42,997 nt of DNA from Candidatus Dadabacteria bacterium (GTDB lineage Bacteria; Desulfobacterota_D; UBA1144; Nemesobacterales; UBA2774): the NCBI GenBank assembly GCA_020849425.1, contig JADLGH010000070.1, positions 1-42,997 on the forward strand. Reading direction: 5' to 3'. How positions within the stretch are numbered: the stretch's first letter is position 1; every line of letters begins with the position of its first letter. Shown piece by piece: positions 16,428 through 26,827 of this stretch. The notes beneath the pieces are model-generated. The model ran no database searches. It was not told where the DNA came from and saw nothing but the letters and a program-made list of their open reading frames with translations. Made by a program: the position numbers and the translations under genes.

Positions 16428-16482
16428 CATGTAGATCAAAACGAAGGTATAAACGAAACGAGACATACGAGAAGACATATAA

Positions 16483-17466
16483 ATGGACAGTGCGCTCGAA
16501 ATAAGGGATTTGAGGATTTCATTCTCGGCCAGGGGTAAAAAGCTCGAGGTCGTAAGCGGCGTTTCGCTGACAGTGCCGAAGGGGAAGATCATAGGCGTCG
16601 TCGGGGAGAGCGGCTGCGGGAAGACCGTGACGGCGCTCTCGGTCATGCGTCTCATCCCCGAGCCCCCAGGCAGCATAGACTCGGGCGAGGTTATATTCGA
16701 CGACGGGAACCTCCTAGAATATAGCGAGAGGGACATGCGCGCCGTCCGCGGGAACAGGATATCCATGATATTCCAGGAGCCGATAAGCTCGCTCAACCCC
16801 GTTTTCACGGTCGGCGACCAGATAGGCGAGGCGCTCAGGACGCATCTTAAAATCTCGAAGCGGGAGGAGAGGCAGAGGGTCGTAGAGCTCCTTAAGCTCG
16901 TCGGCATCCCGGCCCCCGAGAGGCGCATGAAGAACTACCCCCACGAGATGAGCGGCGGGATGTCGCAGAGGGTGATGATAGCGATGGCGCTCGCGTGCAG
17001 TCCCGAGGTGCTCATCGCGGACGAGCCGACGACCGCGCTCGACGTGACGATACAGGCGGGGATACTCGAGCTCATAGACGACCTCCGCGTGAAGATGGGA
17101 ATGGCCGTGCTCCTGATTACGCACGACCTAGGCATAGTCGCCGAGGTGGCTCACAAGGTGTACGTCATGTACGCGGGCAAGGTCGTCGAGGACGCCGCGA
17201 CGAAAGACCTCTTCGCCGACCCGAAGCACCCCTACACCGTCGGGCTCCTGCATTCGATCCCCGACTTAAGGGACAGTAAAGAGAAGCTGGACGCGATTCC
17301 GGGCGTCGTGCCGAGCCCGGGCGACTTCCCGCCGGGATGCAGGTTCCAGGACCGCTGCCCGCTCGTCATAGACAAGTGCAGGGCGGAAGAGCCGCCCCTC
17401 GCCGAGCACGCCCCGGGGCATCTATCGGCATGCTGGCGGGCGGACGACGTCGAGCTCAAGGTATGA
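16483..17466 (+). CDS. Peptide ABC transporter ATPase (OppD-like)
   Basis: A 327-residue ATP-binding subunit. Walker A is GESGCGKT, the Q-loop lies in [14 protein letters not shown], the signature is MSGGMSQRV, and Walker B is [13 protein letters not shown]. The C-terminal oligopeptide-transporter extension holds the cysteine motif [14 protein letters not shown]. It hydrolyses ATP on the cytosolic face together with the next gene product. The spacer to the preceding permease is 55 bp, and GAGAAGA lies upstream of the ATG. The two ATPases are separate genes, unlike the fused YejF of enterobacteria. Confidence 0.94.
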   Translation: MDSALEIRDLRISFSARGKKLEVVSGVSLTVPKGKIIGVVGESGCGKTVTALSVMRLIPEPPGSIDSGEVIFDDGNLLEYSERDMRAVRGNRISMIFQEPISSLNPVFTVGDQIGEALRTHLKISKREERQRVVELLKLVGIPAPERRMKNYPHEMSGGMSQRVMIAMALACSPEVLIADEPTTALDVTIQAGILELIDDLRVKMGMAVLLITHDLGIVAEVAHKVYVMYAGKVVEDAATKDLFADPKHPYTVGLLHSIPDLRDSKEKLDAIPGVVPSPGDFPPGCRFQDRCPLVIDKCRAEEPPLAEHAPGHLSACWRADDVELKV

Positions 17467-17473
17467 CAGGCGT

Positions 17474-18436
17474 ATGAAAGAACTGCTCAGGATAAACGGT
17501 CTCAAAAAATATTTCCCCATAACCTCGGGGATACTCTCGCGCGTGTCGAACTACGTGAAGGCCGTCGACGGAATCGATCTCGCGATAGGCCGCGGCGAGA
17601 CCGTAGGGCTCGTCGGCGAGAGCGGCTGCGGCAAGACCACGCTCGGGAAAACTATAATAAAGCTCCACGAGCCGACCGGCGGCGAGATAATCTTCGAGGA
17701 GAGGGACATCACGAACCTTTCGACCTCGGGCATGCGCCCCGTGAGGAAGCGTATGCAGATCGTGTTCCAGGACCCGTACGGCTCGCTCAATCCCAGGATG
17801 AAGGTCGAGGACATCGTGTCCGAGGGGCTCGTCATACACGGCGTCTCCTCGAACGCGGAGAGGAGGGAGGCCGTAAGGGAAACGATGCGGACGGTCGGCC
17901 TCAGGGAAGACGCCCTCGCGCGCTATCCGCACGAGTTCTCGGGCGGGCAGAGGCAGAGGATAGCCATCGCCCGGGCCATAGCGCTCCGGCCCGACTTCAT
18001 CGTATGCGACGAGCCGATATCGGCGCTCGACGTTTCCGTTCAGGCGCAGATAATAAACCTCTTCATAGAGCTGCAGGAAAGATTCGGCCTCACTTATCTA
18101 TTCATATCCCACGACCTCCGGGTCGTAAAGCACATAAGCGACAGGGTTGCAGTCATGTACCTCGGGAAGATAATCGAGCTTGCGGCGAGCAGGGAGCTTT
18201 ACGAAAACCCCCTCCATCCGTACACGAAAATCCTCATATCTTCCGTCCCGGTGGCCGACCCCACGCGCAAAAGAGAGGCGGCCGTCTTAAAGGGCGACGT
18301 GCCGAGCCCGATCGATCCGCCCGGGGGCTGCGCCTTCCATCCCCGCTGCCCCATAGCCGTCGAGAAGTGCAGCCGGGAAGAGCCCGCGCTCCGCGACGCG
18401 GGCGGCGGGCACATGGTCGCCTGCCACCTCGTCTGA
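17474..18436 (+). CDS. Peptide ABC transporter ATPase (OppF-like)
   Basis: A 320-residue ATP-binding subunit with Walker A GESGCGKT, the Q-loop in [14 protein letters not shown], signature FSGGQRQRI, Walker [14 protein letters not shown] and the C-terminal [14 protein letters not shown] extension. It starts seven bases after the OppD-like gene ends and is the last gene of the transporter set. The pair is expected to form the ATPase heterodimer beneath the two permeases. Confidence 0.94.
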   Translation: MKELLRINGLKKYFPITSGILSRVSNYVKAVDGIDLAIGRGETVGLVGESGCGKTTLGKTIIKLHEPTGGEIIFEERDITNLSTSGMRPVRKRMQIVFQDPYGSLNPRMKVEDIVSEGLVIHGVSSNAERREAVRETMRTVGLREDALARYPHEFSGGQRQRIAIARAIALRPDFIVCDEPISALDVSVQAQIINLFIELQERFGLTYLFISHDLRVVKHISDRVAVMYLGKIIELAASRELYENPLHPYTKILISSVPVADPTRKREAAVLKGDVPSPIDPPGGCAFHPRCPIAVEKCSREEPALRDAGGGHMVACHLV

Positions 18437-18455
18437 CCCCCCGGTCATCCTTAAC

Positions 18456-18483
18456 TTGCAAATGGATTATCTTGTATTATTAT
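18456..18483 (+). promoter_or_regulatory. Candidate promoter of the DUF177-rpmF-fab operon
   Basis: TTGCAA, 16-bp spacer, TATTAT at 18478-18483, about 47 bp before the DUF177 ATG. It lies in an AT-rich island that contrasts with the surrounding coding sequence. Confidence 0.45.
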
Positions 18484-18529
18484 TTAGTTCCGTTAAATTC
18501 GAGGTAGTTTTCTTCGGCGAGTTCGGGCA

Positions 18530-19042
18530 ATGAAAATCAGGGTATCGGATATTGGGGACGAGGGTCTACACATTGAAACACACAGGGACCCTCGGTGGCT
18601 GAACAATATCCCCGAGCTCTGGTCGGGCGACGAAGAAATGAGGCTCGTCTCCGGTATAGACGTCGATATCGAGCTGACGAAGGTGCTGAGGGAAGTGTCC
18701 GTCCTGGGCAACGTCTCTTTTACGATAGAGGCCCCCTGCGCGCTTTGTCTCGAGCCTGTAAGGCTTGACATAAGCCCGGAGATTAGGCTTATACTTTCGC
18801 CGTCCGAAAAGGTGGAAGACGACGACGATCTCGAACACGAAACGTACAGGGGAGAGGACGTCGATCTCGGGGATTATCTCAGGGAGCTTATAGCCGTATC
18901 GCTCCCGGTGAAGGTGATATGCCGGGACGACTGCAGGGGGCTTTGCCCCGAATGCGGCACGAACCTCAACCGCGAGACGTGCGAGTGCAGCAAGAAGTGG
19001 AAAGACCCGAGGTTCGAGGGGCTCGAAAAATTTAAACTTTGA
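18530..19042 (+). CDS. DUF177 / YceD-family protein
   Basis: A 170-residue protein of the YceD (DUF177) family, almost always encoded just upstream of rpmF. It has a CALC pair near the middle and a C-terminal cysteine-rich end (CRDDCRGLCPECGTN, then CEC) that looks like a metal site. In plants and E. coli the family has been linked to 23S rRNA accumulation, so a ribosome-assembly role is likely but unproven here. The start has only a distant GAGGT upstream. The rpmF gene follows after 22 bp. Confidence 0.88.
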   Translation: MKIRVSDIGDEGLHIETHRDPRWLNNIPELWSGDEEMRLVSGIDVDIELTKVLREVSVLGNVSFTIEAPCALCLEPVRLDISPEIRLILSPSEKVEDDDDLEHETYRGEDVDLGDYLRELIAVSLPVKVICRDDCRGLCPECGTNLNRETCECSKKWKDPRFEGLEKFKL

Positions 19043-19064
19043 GAAGGTAAGGGAGATATAGATT

Positions 19065-19259
19065 ATGGGACTGCCGAAAAGAAAACACTCCAAGTCCAGA
19101 TCCAGAAAGAACAGAACCCACTACAAGATAGCGGCTCCCGGCGTATCCGTATGCCGGAACTGCGGCGAGCACAAGCCGCCGCACAGGGCGTGTCCGAGCT
19201 GTGGCTTCCACAAGGGCAGGACGTTCATAAAAGAAAAGCAGGAAGAGATCCAGTCCTGA
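19065..19259 (+). CDS. rpmF: 50S ribosomal protein L32
   Basis: A 64-residue protein beginning MGLPKRKHSKSRSRKNRTHY, with a four-cysteine zinc ribbon (CRNC...CPSC), the C+ form of bL32. It is a structural protein of the large ribosomal subunit. AAGGTAAGGGAGA precedes the ATG. It sits between DUF177 and the fatty-acid genes, a common arrangement. Confidence 0.97.
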   Translation: MGLPKRKHSKSRSRKNRTHYKIAAPGVSVCRNCGEHKPPHRACPSCGFHKGRTFIKEKQEEIQS

Positions 19260-19290
19260 ACGGCGGCGGCCGTAAAGGAATAAGGTTTAC

Positions 19291-20223
19291 ATGATTGCAT
19301 TCGTGTTCCCCGGACAGGGCTCCCAGTACGCGGGCATGTGCAAGGAGCTATACGACGGCTTCAGCGCCGCAAGGGAGGCCTTCGACGAGGCGGGAGAAGC
19401 GCTCGGCATCGACATGGCGACGCTGTGCTTCGAATCGCCGCAGGAGGAGCTCTCGCTCACGGCTAACGCCCAGCCGGCTATTCTGACGGCGAGCGTCGCG
19501 TGCCTGAGGGTCCTCGTGCGGGAGACCGGCCTTACGCCGGACTTCGTGGCCGGGCACAGCCTCGGCGAGTATTCGGCCCTCGTGGCCAACGGCGGGATGG
19601 ATTTCGCGGACGCCGTGAGGGTAGTGCGAAAGAGGGGCGAGTACATGCAGGAAGCCGTGCCGGTAGGGGTAGGCGCCATGTCCGCCGTCCTCGGCCTCGA
19701 TATAGAGAACGTGGAAGAGATATGCAGGCAGGCGTCGGGCGACAGATTCATAGTAAGCCCGGCCAATATGAACGCCCCGGGGCAGATCGTGATATCGGGT
19801 AACAAAGAAGCCGTCGATGCGGCCGCCGACGCGGCGAAGTCGAAGGGGGCCAGGAGGGTGGTGCCGCTCGACGTGAGCGCGCCGTTTCACTGCCCGCTCA
19901 TGAGGCCCGCCGCTGAGAGGCTCGCCGAAACGCTCTCGGAAATAAATTTTTCTCCGATGTCGGTCCCGATTGTGATAAACTGTGACGCCGCGGTCAATAA
20001 AGACCCGGGGAAGACGATGGACATACTCGTACGGCAGGTAACGAGCCCCGTAAGATGGTACGAATCGGTGGAAACCCTCGGGAGGGAAGGGACGACGAGG
20101 TTTATAGAGATCGGCCCGGGCAACGTCCTCTCGGGGCTTATCAAGAGAACGCTCCCTAACGTGGAAATCGGCAACATCGAAAATACAGCACAACTGGAGT
20201 CACTCAAAAATGGCAGAAAATGA
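19291..20223 (+). CDS. fabD: Malonyl-CoA:ACP transacylase FabD
   Basis: Loads malonyl groups from malonyl-CoA onto acyl carrier protein for fatty-acid elongation. The 310-residue protein has the nucleophile elbow GHSLGEYSA with Ser90, the N-terminal FPGQGSQ motif, and the catalytic His in APFHCPLM. It follows rpmF after 31 bp; plsX and fabH, which normally lie between rpmF and fabD, are absent. Its 3' end overlaps fabG by 14 bases. Confidence 0.96.
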   Translation: MIAFVFPGQGSQYAGMCKELYDGFSAAREAFDEAGEALGIDMATLCFESPQEELSLTANAQPAILTASVACLRVLVRETGLTPDFVAGHSLGEYSALVANGGMDFADAVRVVRKRGEYMQEAVPVGVGAMSAVLGLDIENVEEICRQASGDRFIVSPANMNAPGQIVISGNKEAVDAAADAAKSKGARRVVPLDVSAPFHCPLMRPAAERLAETLSEINFSPMSVPIVINCDAAVNKDPGKTMDILVRQVTSPVRWYESVETLGREGTTRFIEIGPGNVLSGLIKRTLPNVEIGNIENTAQLESLKNGRK

Positions 20224-20956
20224 GCAAAAGGTAGCGCTCGTGACCGGGGGCTCGAGGGGCATAGGGAGAGCGATAGCACTAAGGCTCGCGGCGGAGGGCG
20301 CATACGTCGTGGTCAATTACGCAAAAAACCGCCAAGCGGCGGAGGAGGTGGTTTCCTCCATCGAGAAGGCGGGAGGGCGCGCCAGGGTGAGCGGTTTCGA
20401 CGTCTCCGATTTCGACACCGTACAGGAAGAAATCGAAAACATCGTAACCGAGCTCGGTGGTATACACATACTCGTCAATAACGCCGGCATCACGCAGGAC
20501 ACCCTCATAGTCCGCATGAAAAAAGAGGACTGGGACAGCGTCATGACCACCAACCTCGACGGCGTATTCAACTGCACGAAGGCCGTTGCGAGAATAATGA
20601 TAAAACAGAGGCAGGGAAGGATAATCAACCTCACTTCCGTCGTCGGCGAAATGGGGAACTCGGGACAGACCAATTACGCAGCCTCCAAGGCCGGGATAAT
20701 CGGATTCACCAAGGCCGCGGCCAGGGAGCTCGCGTCGAGGGCGATAACGGTAAACGCCGTCAGCCCCGGCTTCATAGAAACAGACATCACGCAAAACCTT
20801 ACAGACGAAATCAGAAAGCAGTACATAGACAAAATTCCCCTCCAGAGGTTCGGCTCACCGGAGGACGTGGCGGGTGTAGTGTCGTTCCTCGCGTCCGACG
20901 AAGCGTCGTACATCACGGGGGAGGTGTTAAGGGTTAACGGCGGTATCTATACATAA
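20210..20956 (+). CDS. fabG: 3-oxoacyl-ACP reductase FabG
   Basis: NADPH-dependent reductase of the second step of each elongation cycle. A short-chain dehydrogenase of 248 residues with the TGGSRGIG cofactor loop at 12-19, NNAG at 90-93 and the catalytic triad S143, Y156, K160 (YAASK). The ATG lies inside the end of fabD with TGGAGT upstream, so translation is coupled. Confidence 0.96.
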   Translation: MAENEQKVALVTGGSRGIGRAIALRLAAEGAYVVVNYAKNRQAAEEVVSSIEKAGGRARVSGFDVSDFDTVQEEIENIVTELGGIHILVNNAGITQDTLIVRMKKEDWDSVMTTNLDGVFNCTKAVARIMIKQRQGRIINLTSVVGEMGNSGQTNYAASKAGIIGFTKAAARELASRAITVNAVSPGFIETDITQNLTDEIRKQYIDKIPLQRFGSPEDVAGVVSFLASDEASYITGEVLRVNGGIYT

Positions 20957-20984
20957 AAATCGAACTCGAAAGGAGGTATTTGAA

Positions 20985-21230
20985 ATGGCTCAGGAACAGG
21001 AAATACTCGCCAAGGTCAAGGAGATGGTCGCAAGCCAGCTCGGAAAGACCGAAGATGAAATCGCACCGGAGTCTTCTTTTATAGAGGATCTCGGAGCGGA
21101 CTCGCTCGATCTCGTCGAGCTCATAATGTCGATGGAGGATGAGTTCGGCCTCGAGATATCCGACGAGGACGCGGAATCCATAATAACGGTTCAGGATGCG
21201 GTAAACTTTATACTGGAGCGCAAAAAGTAA
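20985..21230 (+). CDS. acpP: Acyl carrier protein
   Basis: An 81-residue acidic carrier protein. The phosphopantetheine site is Ser40 in [11 protein letters not shown] strong Shine-Dalgarno (AAAGGAGG) precedes the ATG, fitting its high demand. Seven of its eight isoleucines are encoded by ATA. The stop overlaps the fabF start by one base (TAATG). Confidence 0.98.
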   Translation: MAQEQEILAKVKEMVASQLGKTEDEIAPESSFIEDLGADSLDLVELIMSMEDEFGLEISDEDAESIITVQDAVNFILERKK

Positions 21231-22462
21231 TGAGAAGAAGGGTAGCGGTTACGGGCATAGGCCTTGTGACCCCCGTCGGCATAGGGAACGACGCCGCGTG
21301 GCGGGCCGTTTGCGAGGGGCGCTCGGGTGTGCGCAGGGTCACGAAGTTCGATCCGACCGAGCACAAGACGCAGATAGCGGCCGAGATAAACGGCTTCGAT
21401 CCCGAGCTCTACATGAACGCCAAGGAGGCGAGAAAGACCGATACTTTCATACAGTACGCGGTCACGGCGGCGAAGTTCGCCCTCGAGAACTCCGGGCTCG
21501 AGATCACCGAGGAGCTCTCGCCCAGGATGGGCACGATAATCGGATCGGGCATCGGCGGCATGGAAACGTACGTCAACACCGTCCTCACGATGCACGAAAA
21601 GGGGCCGGGACGCCTTTCGCCCTTTTTCATAACCAACATCATCAACAACATGGCCGCCGGATACGTATCCATATTCTTTAACGCCCGGGGGCCCAACTGC
21701 TGTACGACCACGGCCTGCGCCGCGAGCGCTCACGCCATAGGCTACGCGGCCCAGGCGATACGTAACGGCGAGGCGGACGCCATGTTCGCGGGCGGCACCG
21801 AAGCCCCCGTGATACCGCTCACCTTCGCCGGGTTTAACGCCATGAGGGCGCTCTCGACGCGTAACGACGAGCCTTCGAGGGCCTCGCGCCCGTTCGACAG
21901 GGAGCGCGACGGCTTCATCATAGGCGAGGGGGCCGGGATGCTCATACTGGAAGAGCTCGAATCCGCGAAGAAGAGGGGGGCCCGCATTTACGCCGAGATA
22001 GTCGGCTACGGCATGAGCAGCGACGCTAGCCACATAACGGCGCCGTCTCTCGACGGGCCGGAGAGGTGCATGAAGGCCGCCCTCCACGACGGCGGGGTGA
22101 ACACGGACGAGATCGATTACATAAACGCCCACGGCACGTCGACGCCGCTCAACGACTCCAACGAGACTAACGCGATTAAAGCCGTCTTCGGCGAAAGGGC
22201 GTACAAGGTACCCGTGAGCTCGACGAAGTCGATGACCGGGCATCTCCTGGGCGCTGCGGGGGCCGTCGAGGCGGCGTTCAGCGTGCTTGCGATCGAAAAC
22301 GGCATACTTCCGCCTACTATAAACTACGAATTCCCCGACCCGGAATGCGATCTCGACTACGTCCCCAACGAGGCGCGGGAGGCCTCGATAAGGACGGTCC
22401 TGAGTAATTCGTTCGGGTTCGGCGGAACCAACGCCTCGCTTATATTCAGGAAAATTGATTGA
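21230..22462 (+). CDS. fabF: 3-oxoacyl-ACP synthase II FabF
   Basis: Condenses malonyl-ACP with acyl-ACP during chain elongation. The 410-residue thiolase-fold protein has catalytic Cys163 in TACAAS and the two histidines in [11 protein letters not shown] and GHLLGAAGA (Cys-His-His). It is the last gene of the fab operon. FabF cannot usually replace FabH for initiation, so an initiating synthase should be encoded elsewhere. Confidence 0.96.
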   Translation: MRRRVAVTGIGLVTPVGIGNDAAWRAVCEGRSGVRRVTKFDPTEHKTQIAAEINGFDPELYMNAKEARKTDTFIQYAVTAAKFALENSGLEITEELSPRMGTIIGSGIGGMETYVNTVLTMHEKGPGRLSPFFITNIINNMAAGYVSIFFNARGPNCCTTTACAASAHAIGYAAQAIRNGEADAMFAGGTEAPVIPLTFAGFNAMRALSTRNDEPSRASRPFDRERDGFIIGEGAGMLILEELESAKKRGARIYAEIVGYGMSSDASHITAPSLDGPERCMKAALHDGGVNTDEIDYINAHGTSTPLNDSNETNAIKAVFGERAYKVPVSSTKSMTGHLLGAAGAVEAAFSVLAIENGILPPTINYEFPDPECDLDYVPNEAREASIRTVLSNSFGFGGTNASLIFRKID

Positions 22463-22467
22463 AATCA

Positions 22468-22509
22468 CGGGCCGCTACCGCCCCCCGGGGGCTCACTCAA
22501 TGCGGCCCG
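22468..22509 (+). terminator. Possible hairpin terminator after fabF
   Basis: CGGGCCGC and GCGGCCCG form a perfect 8-bp stem around a 26-nt loop that itself contains a run CCCCCCGGGGG. No T-run follows, so it may act as an mRNA 3' hairpin or a factor-dependent end rather than an intrinsic terminator. Confidence 0.35.
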
Positions 22510-22514
22510 CATGC

Positions 22515-22542
22515 TTGATTTGTCCCCATTCAACTGTACAAT
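22515..22542 (+). promoter_or_regulatory. Candidate promoter of acnA
   Basis: TTGATT, 16-bp spacer, TACAAT at 22537-22542, about 48 bp upstream of the acnA ATG. A short CCCCA/TGGGG inverted repeat brackets the -10. Confidence 0.5.
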
Positions 22543-22590
22543 GATTGGGGAGAGAACCTTCCTTTTAACCATCAGCTAAGGAGAATTTGT

Positions 22591-25293
22591 ATGAGTGAAA
22601 TAAGAGATGATCTGAAAGCGGTTTCTACGCTTAAAACCAGCTCGGGTGACGTAAAATACTATTCCTTAAAGGCCATCGAGGCTCGCCTGGGGGTGGATAT
22701 TTCGCGCCTCCCCGTGTCTATAAAGATACTCCTCGAGAACGTCGCCAGGAACTACGACGGCGCCGTCATACACGACGGGCACCTAAAGGCGCTCGCGTCG
22801 TGGAACCCGAACAGCGAATCCGCCGAGGAGATACCCTACTGCCCCGCGCGCGTCATCCTGCAGGACTTTACGGGAGTGCCCTGCGTCGTCGACCTCGCGG
22901 CCATGAGGACGGTGGTGAACGGGCTCGGAGGAGACCCGGACAAGATCAACCCCATCGTTCCCGTGGACCTCGTCATCGACCCCTCGGTGCAGGTCGATTT
23001 CTTTGCGAGCGACAGGGCGTTTACGCTGAACGTCGAGCGCGAATACGAGAGGAACGGCGAGAGATACGCGTTTTTGAGGTGGGCCCAGAAGGCCTTCGAT
23101 AACTTCAGGGTCGTCCCTCCCGGCACAGGCATCGTGCACCAGGTCAATCTCGAATGCCTGGCGAGCGTCGTCGGGTCCCGGGTCGTTAGCGGCGAGACGC
23201 TGGCGTTCCCGGACACGCTCGTAGGCACGGACTCGCACACGACGATGATAAACGGGCTCAGCGTGCTCGGATGGGGCGTCGGGGGTATAGAGGCCGAGGC
23301 CTGCATGCTCGGCCAGCCGCTCTACATGCTCGTCCCCGAAGTCGTCGGGTTCAAGCTCCACGGCCAGCTCGCCGAGGGAGTGACGGCCACGGACCTCGTG
23401 CTTACGGTCACCGAGATGCTGAGAAAAAAGGGCGTCGTCGGGAAGTTCGTCGAGTTCTACGGCCCGGGGCTTTCGCAGCTCGCGCTCTCGGACAAGGCGA
23501 CCATCGCGAACATGGCCCCCGAATACGGCGCGACGATGGGATTCTTCCCCGTCGACGAAGAAACGCTCAGGTACCTCAAAACGACTGGCAGGGACAGAAA
23601 GCTCGTCGATCTCGTCGAGGCCTACACGAAAGAGCAGGGCCTCTTCAGGACGGACGACACGCCCGACCCCGTATACACGGACACCCTGGAGCTCGACATC
23701 TCGACAGTCCAGCCTTCGATGGCGGGGCCGAGCCGCCCGCAGGACAGGGTCCCGCTCAAGGATCTTAAAGAATCGTACGAAAACGTGCTTAAAAAGAAAA
23801 CGAACGACCCCGAGGGAAAGGGCATCGACAAGAAGGTCACCGTCAAATTCGAGGACGGGGCCGAGGCCGAGCTCGGAAACGGCTCGGTCGTAATCGCGGC
23901 CATTACGAGCTGCACCAACCCCTCGAACCCATCCGTCATGGTGGGTTCCGGGCTCGTGGCCAAGAAGGCCGTCGAGAAGGGGCTCACCGTAAAGCCGACA
24001 GTCAAGACCAGCCTCGCCCCAGGGTCGAGGGTCGTTACGGACTACCTCGACGCCGCCGGCCTCACGCCCTACCTCGACGAGCTCGGCTTCGACCTCGTCG
24101 GATACGGCTGCACGACGTGTATCGGCAACAGCGGTCCGCTTCCCGCCCCGGTGGAGGAGGGCATAAAGGCGAACGACCTTACGGCCGCCGCCGTGCTCAG
24201 CGGCAACAGGAACTTCGAGGGCAGGGTGCATCCGCTCGTAAAATTCTCATACCTCGCCTCGCCGCCGCTCGTCGTGGCTTTCGCCCTCGCGGGCACCGTG
24301 GACATAGACGTCTACAGCCAGCCGCTCGGGACGGGCAAGGACGGCGAGCCCGTATTCCTGAGGGACATATGGCCGACGCAGAAGGAAATCAGGGACACCG
24401 TCAACAGCGTGCTCAACCCCGAGATATTCAGGGCGCAGTACAAGTCCGTTTTCGACGGCGACGACACGTGGAAGAGCCTCGATATCCCCGAGGGGAACCT
24501 CTACAAATGGGACAAGTCCTCGACGTACATACAGAACCCGACGTTCTTCGAAACGTTCGGGCTCGACCTTCCGGAAACGGGCGACATCGAGGGGGCATAC
24601 GCGCTGGCGCTCCTGGGCGATTCCATCACGACGGACCACATCTCGCCCGCGGGCTCCATACCGAAGGACGGCCCGGCAGGGAAGTACCTCATAGGGCACG
24701 GGGTCGAGCAGAGGGACTTTAACAGCTTCGGCTCCCGCCGCGGGAACCACGAGGTCATGATTCGCGGCACGTTCGCCAACATCAGGATAAGAAACCAGAT
24801 GCTCGACGGCGTCGAGGGCGGGTATACGAGGCACGTCCCGTCCGGAGAGCAGATGTCGATATTCGACGCCTCGATGAAGTACCAGGAGGAAGGGCTCCCG
24901 CTCGTGGTTATAGGCGGGAAGGAATACGGCACGGGGAGCTCCCGAGACTGGGCCGCCAAGGGCACCGTCCTTCTCGGGGTCAGGGCCGTCATAACCGAGA
25001 GCTACGAGAGGATCCACAGGAGCAATCTCGTCGGAATGGGGGTTCTTCCGCTCCAGTTCAGGCCCGGGGAGAGCAAGGACACCTACGGGCTTACGGGGTA
25101 CGAGCGCTACGACATAGGCGGCATAAGCGAAGGGCTCACGCCGGGCAAGGACATAACCGTGAAGGCCACCAGGCCCGACGGCAGCAGCTTCGATTTCCAC
25201 GTGATCTGCCGCCTCGACAGCCCCATAGAAGTCGAGTATTACAAAAACGGGGGAATTCTGCAGACGGTCCTCCGTCAGATGATGAAGTCGTAA
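22591..25293 (+). CDS. acnA: Aconitate hydratase A
   Basis: Interconverts citrate and isocitrate. The 900-residue protein has the length and order of AcnA/IRP-type aconitases: the N-terminal [12 protein letters not shown] block, Fe-S ligands near residues 441 (TSCTNPSN), 507 and 510 (GCTTC), a linker, then the swivel domain with [10 protein letters not shown] and [15 protein letters not shown] lies upstream of the ATG. It opens a block of TCA-cycle genes. A 17-bp perfect inverted repeat begins inside its last codons. Confidence 0.97.
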   Translation: MSEIRDDLKAVSTLKTSSGDVKYYSLKAIEARLGVDISRLPVSIKILLENVARNYDGAVIHDGHLKALASWNPNSESAEEIPYCPARVILQDFTGVPCVVDLAAMRTVVNGLGGDPDKINPIVPVDLVIDPSVQVDFFASDRAFTLNVEREYERNGERYAFLRWAQKAFDNFRVVPPGTGIVHQVNLECLASVVGSRVVSGETLAFPDTLVGTDSHTTMINGLSVLGWGVGGIEAEACMLGQPLYMLVPEVVGFKLHGQLAEGVTATDLVLTVTEMLRKKGVVGKFVEFYGPGLSQLALSDKATIANMAPEYGATMGFFPVDEETLRYLKTTGRDRKLVDLVEAYTKEQGLFRTDDTPDPVYTDTLELDISTVQPSMAGPSRPQDRVPLKDLKESYENVLKKKTNDPEGKGIDKKVTVKFEDGAEAELGNGSVVIAAITSCTNPSNPSVMVGSGLVAKKAVEKGLTVKPTVKTSLAPGSRVVTDYLDAAGLTPYLDELGFDLVGYGCTTCIGNSGPLPAPVEEGIKANDLTAAAVLSGNRNFEGRVHPLVKFSYLASPPLVVAFALAGTVDIDVYSQPLGTGKDGEPVFLRDIWPTQKEIRDTVNSVLNPEIFRAQYKSVFDGDDTWKSLDIPEGNLYKWDKSSTYIQNPTFFETFGLDLPETGDIEGAYALALLGDSITTDHISPAGSIPKDGPAGKYLIGHGVEQRDFNSFGSRRGNHEVMIRGTFANIRIRNQMLDGVEGGYTRHVPSGEQMSIFDASMKYQEEGLPLVVIGGKEYGTGSSRDWAAKGTVLLGVRAVITESYERIHRSNLVGMGVLPLQFRPGESKDTYGLTGYERYDIGGISEGLTPGKDITVKATRPDGSSFDFHVICRLDSPIEVEYYKNGGILQTVLRQMMKS

Positions 25294-25327
25294 TACCCGC
25301 CCCCGGGGAACGGGTATTACGACTTCA
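25283..25327 (+). terminator. 17-bp perfect inverted repeat across the acnA stop
   Basis: TGAAGTCGTAATACCCG and its exact reverse complement CGGGTATTACGACTTCA, with an 11-nt GC-rich loop. The left arm contains the acnA stop codon TAA. No T-run follows, so it may be a 3' end-protecting hairpin, a dimeric protein site or a non-canonical terminator. Confidence 0.6.
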
Positions 25328-25411
25328 GGAAGCAGTGATAATCGGCCGATACGGGCTGCGCCGGAAACCTGCGCGATCTGGGTGCAAAAGGGCCGGCGGG
25401 CCCGCCGAAAG

Positions 25412-25440
25412 TTGAATTCTGCTCGTTTTTTATTTATATT
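25412..25440 (+). promoter_or_regulatory. Promoter of icd
   Basis: TTGAAT, 17-bp spacer, TATATT at 25435-25440, in an AT-rich stretch 32 bp before the icd ATG. Confidence 0.55.
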
Positions 25441-25472
25441 TCAGACCAAATTTTTATATAGGAGTTTCAACA

Positions 25473-26735
25473 ATGTCATCCCGCAAACCCGCTTCGGGTG
25501 AGAAAATTCAGATAGATACAGCCAGCGACAGATTAATCGTGCCGGACAATCCGATCATCCCTTTCATCGAGGGAGACGGCACGGGACCCGACATCTGGAA
25601 TGCGTCACAGATAGTATTCGACGCCGCCGTCGAGAAGGCTTACGGCGGAAAAAGGAAGGTGGTCTGGCACGAGGTGCTGACCGGGGAAAAGGCCTTCAAG
25701 GAGAAAGGCGAATGGCTCCCCGACGAAACGCTCGAGGACCTGAAGGAGTACGTCGTCTCCATAAAGGGGCCTCTCACCACCCCCATAGGGGGCGGCATAA
25801 GGAGCCTTAACGTCGCGCTCAGGCAGATACTCGACCTTTACGCATGCGTAAGGCCGGTCAAGTACATAAAGGGAACACCCTCGCCCATAAAAAAGCCCGA
25901 GGACATGGACATGATAATCTTCCGTGAAAACACGGAAGACGTTTATTCCGGCATCGAATGGCAGAGCGGCTCGAAAGAGGCGACCGATATAAGAAACTAT
26001 CTCGTCGAAAAATACGGCGTGAACATAAGGGAAGGCTCGGGCATAGGTATAAAGCCCATAAGCCCCTTCGGAACGAAGAGGCTCATGAGAAAGGCCATAA
26101 GGCACGCCATCGACAAGGGAATAGAGACTGTCACGATAGTGCACAAGGGGAATATCATGAAGTTCACCGAGGGCGCTTTCAGGGACTGGAGCTACGAGGT
26201 GGCCAGGGAGGAATTCGTCGACGGAGCGATAACCGAGGACGAGCTCTGGGACAAGTTCGGCGGCAAGGCCCCGGCGGGAAAGGTCGTGATAAACGACAGG
26301 ATAGCCGACAACATGCTCCAGCAGATCCTCACGAGGACGAGGGAATACAACGTCATCGCCACGTCGAACTTAAACGGCGACTATCTCTCCGACGCCTGCG
26401 CCGCCCAGGTGGGCGGGCTCGGAATGGCCCCCGGCGGCAACATCGGCGATTATCTCGCGCTCTTCGAGGCGACGCACGGCACGGCGCCGAAGTACGCGGG
26501 GCAGGACAAGATAAACCCGAGCTCTGTCATACTCTCGGGCGTTATGATGTTCGAGTATCTCGGCTGGCAGGAAGCGGCCGACCTTATCGTCAAGGCGATG
26601 GAGATAACCATCCTCGACAAGACAGTGACCTACGACCTCGAGCGCCAGCTCGAAGGGGCCACGCTCCTTAAGTGTTCCGAATTCGGCAAGGCTATAGCGG
26701 CCAACATGGACAGGGTAGAAAAAGAGCGGGCTTAA
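25473..26735 (+). CDS. icd: Isocitrate dehydrogenase, NADP-type
   Basis: Oxidative decarboxylation of isocitrate to 2-oxoglutarate. At 420 residues it matches the E. coli-type homodimeric enzyme. [13 protein letters not shown] carries the substrate-binding Ser111, equivalent to the serine phosphorylated by AceK in E. coli. The Lys-Tyr pair in [10 protein letters not shown] points to NADP specificity. AGGAG precedes the ATG at good spacing. It has its own promoter downstream of acnA. Confidence 0.96.
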   Translation: MSSRKPASGEKIQIDTASDRLIVPDNPIIPFIEGDGTGPDIWNASQIVFDAAVEKAYGGKRKVVWHEVLTGEKAFKEKGEWLPDETLEDLKEYVVSIKGPLTTPIGGGIRSLNVALRQILDLYACVRPVKYIKGTPSPIKKPEDMDMIIFRENTEDVYSGIEWQSGSKEATDIRNYLVEKYGVNIREGSGIGIKPISPFGTKRLMRKAIRHAIDKGIETVTIVHKGNIMKFTEGAFRDWSYEVAREEFVDGAITEDELWDKFGGKAPAGKVVINDRIADNMLQQILTRTREYNVIATSNLNGDYLSDACAAQVGGLGMAPGGNIGDYLALFEATHGTAPKYAGQDKINPSSVILSGVMMFEYLGWQEAADLIVKAMEITILDKTVTYDLERQLEGATLLKCSEFGKAIAANMDRVEKERA

Positions 26736-26748
26736 TAAGAAGGCAAGG

Positions 26749-26775
26749 GCGGGGGAGACTTACCTTTGCCCCCGC
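26749..26775 (+). terminator. Hairpin after icd
   Basis: GCGGGGG and CCCCCGC form a 7-bp stem with a 13-nt loop. An alternative stem, GGCAAGG with CCTTTGCC, uses overlapping bases. No T-run follows, so termination is uncertain. Confidence 0.4.
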
Positions 26776-26827
26776 GAGGCGGTACCGGAAGCGAGCTAGA
26801 AATCCCCGAAAATTACGAACCGGCAAA

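Noticed and set aside
22783-24231. 482-residue antisense ORF opposite acnA
   Set aside because: Same codon-bias shadow; Arg/Val/Asp/Leu-rich sequence with no motif.
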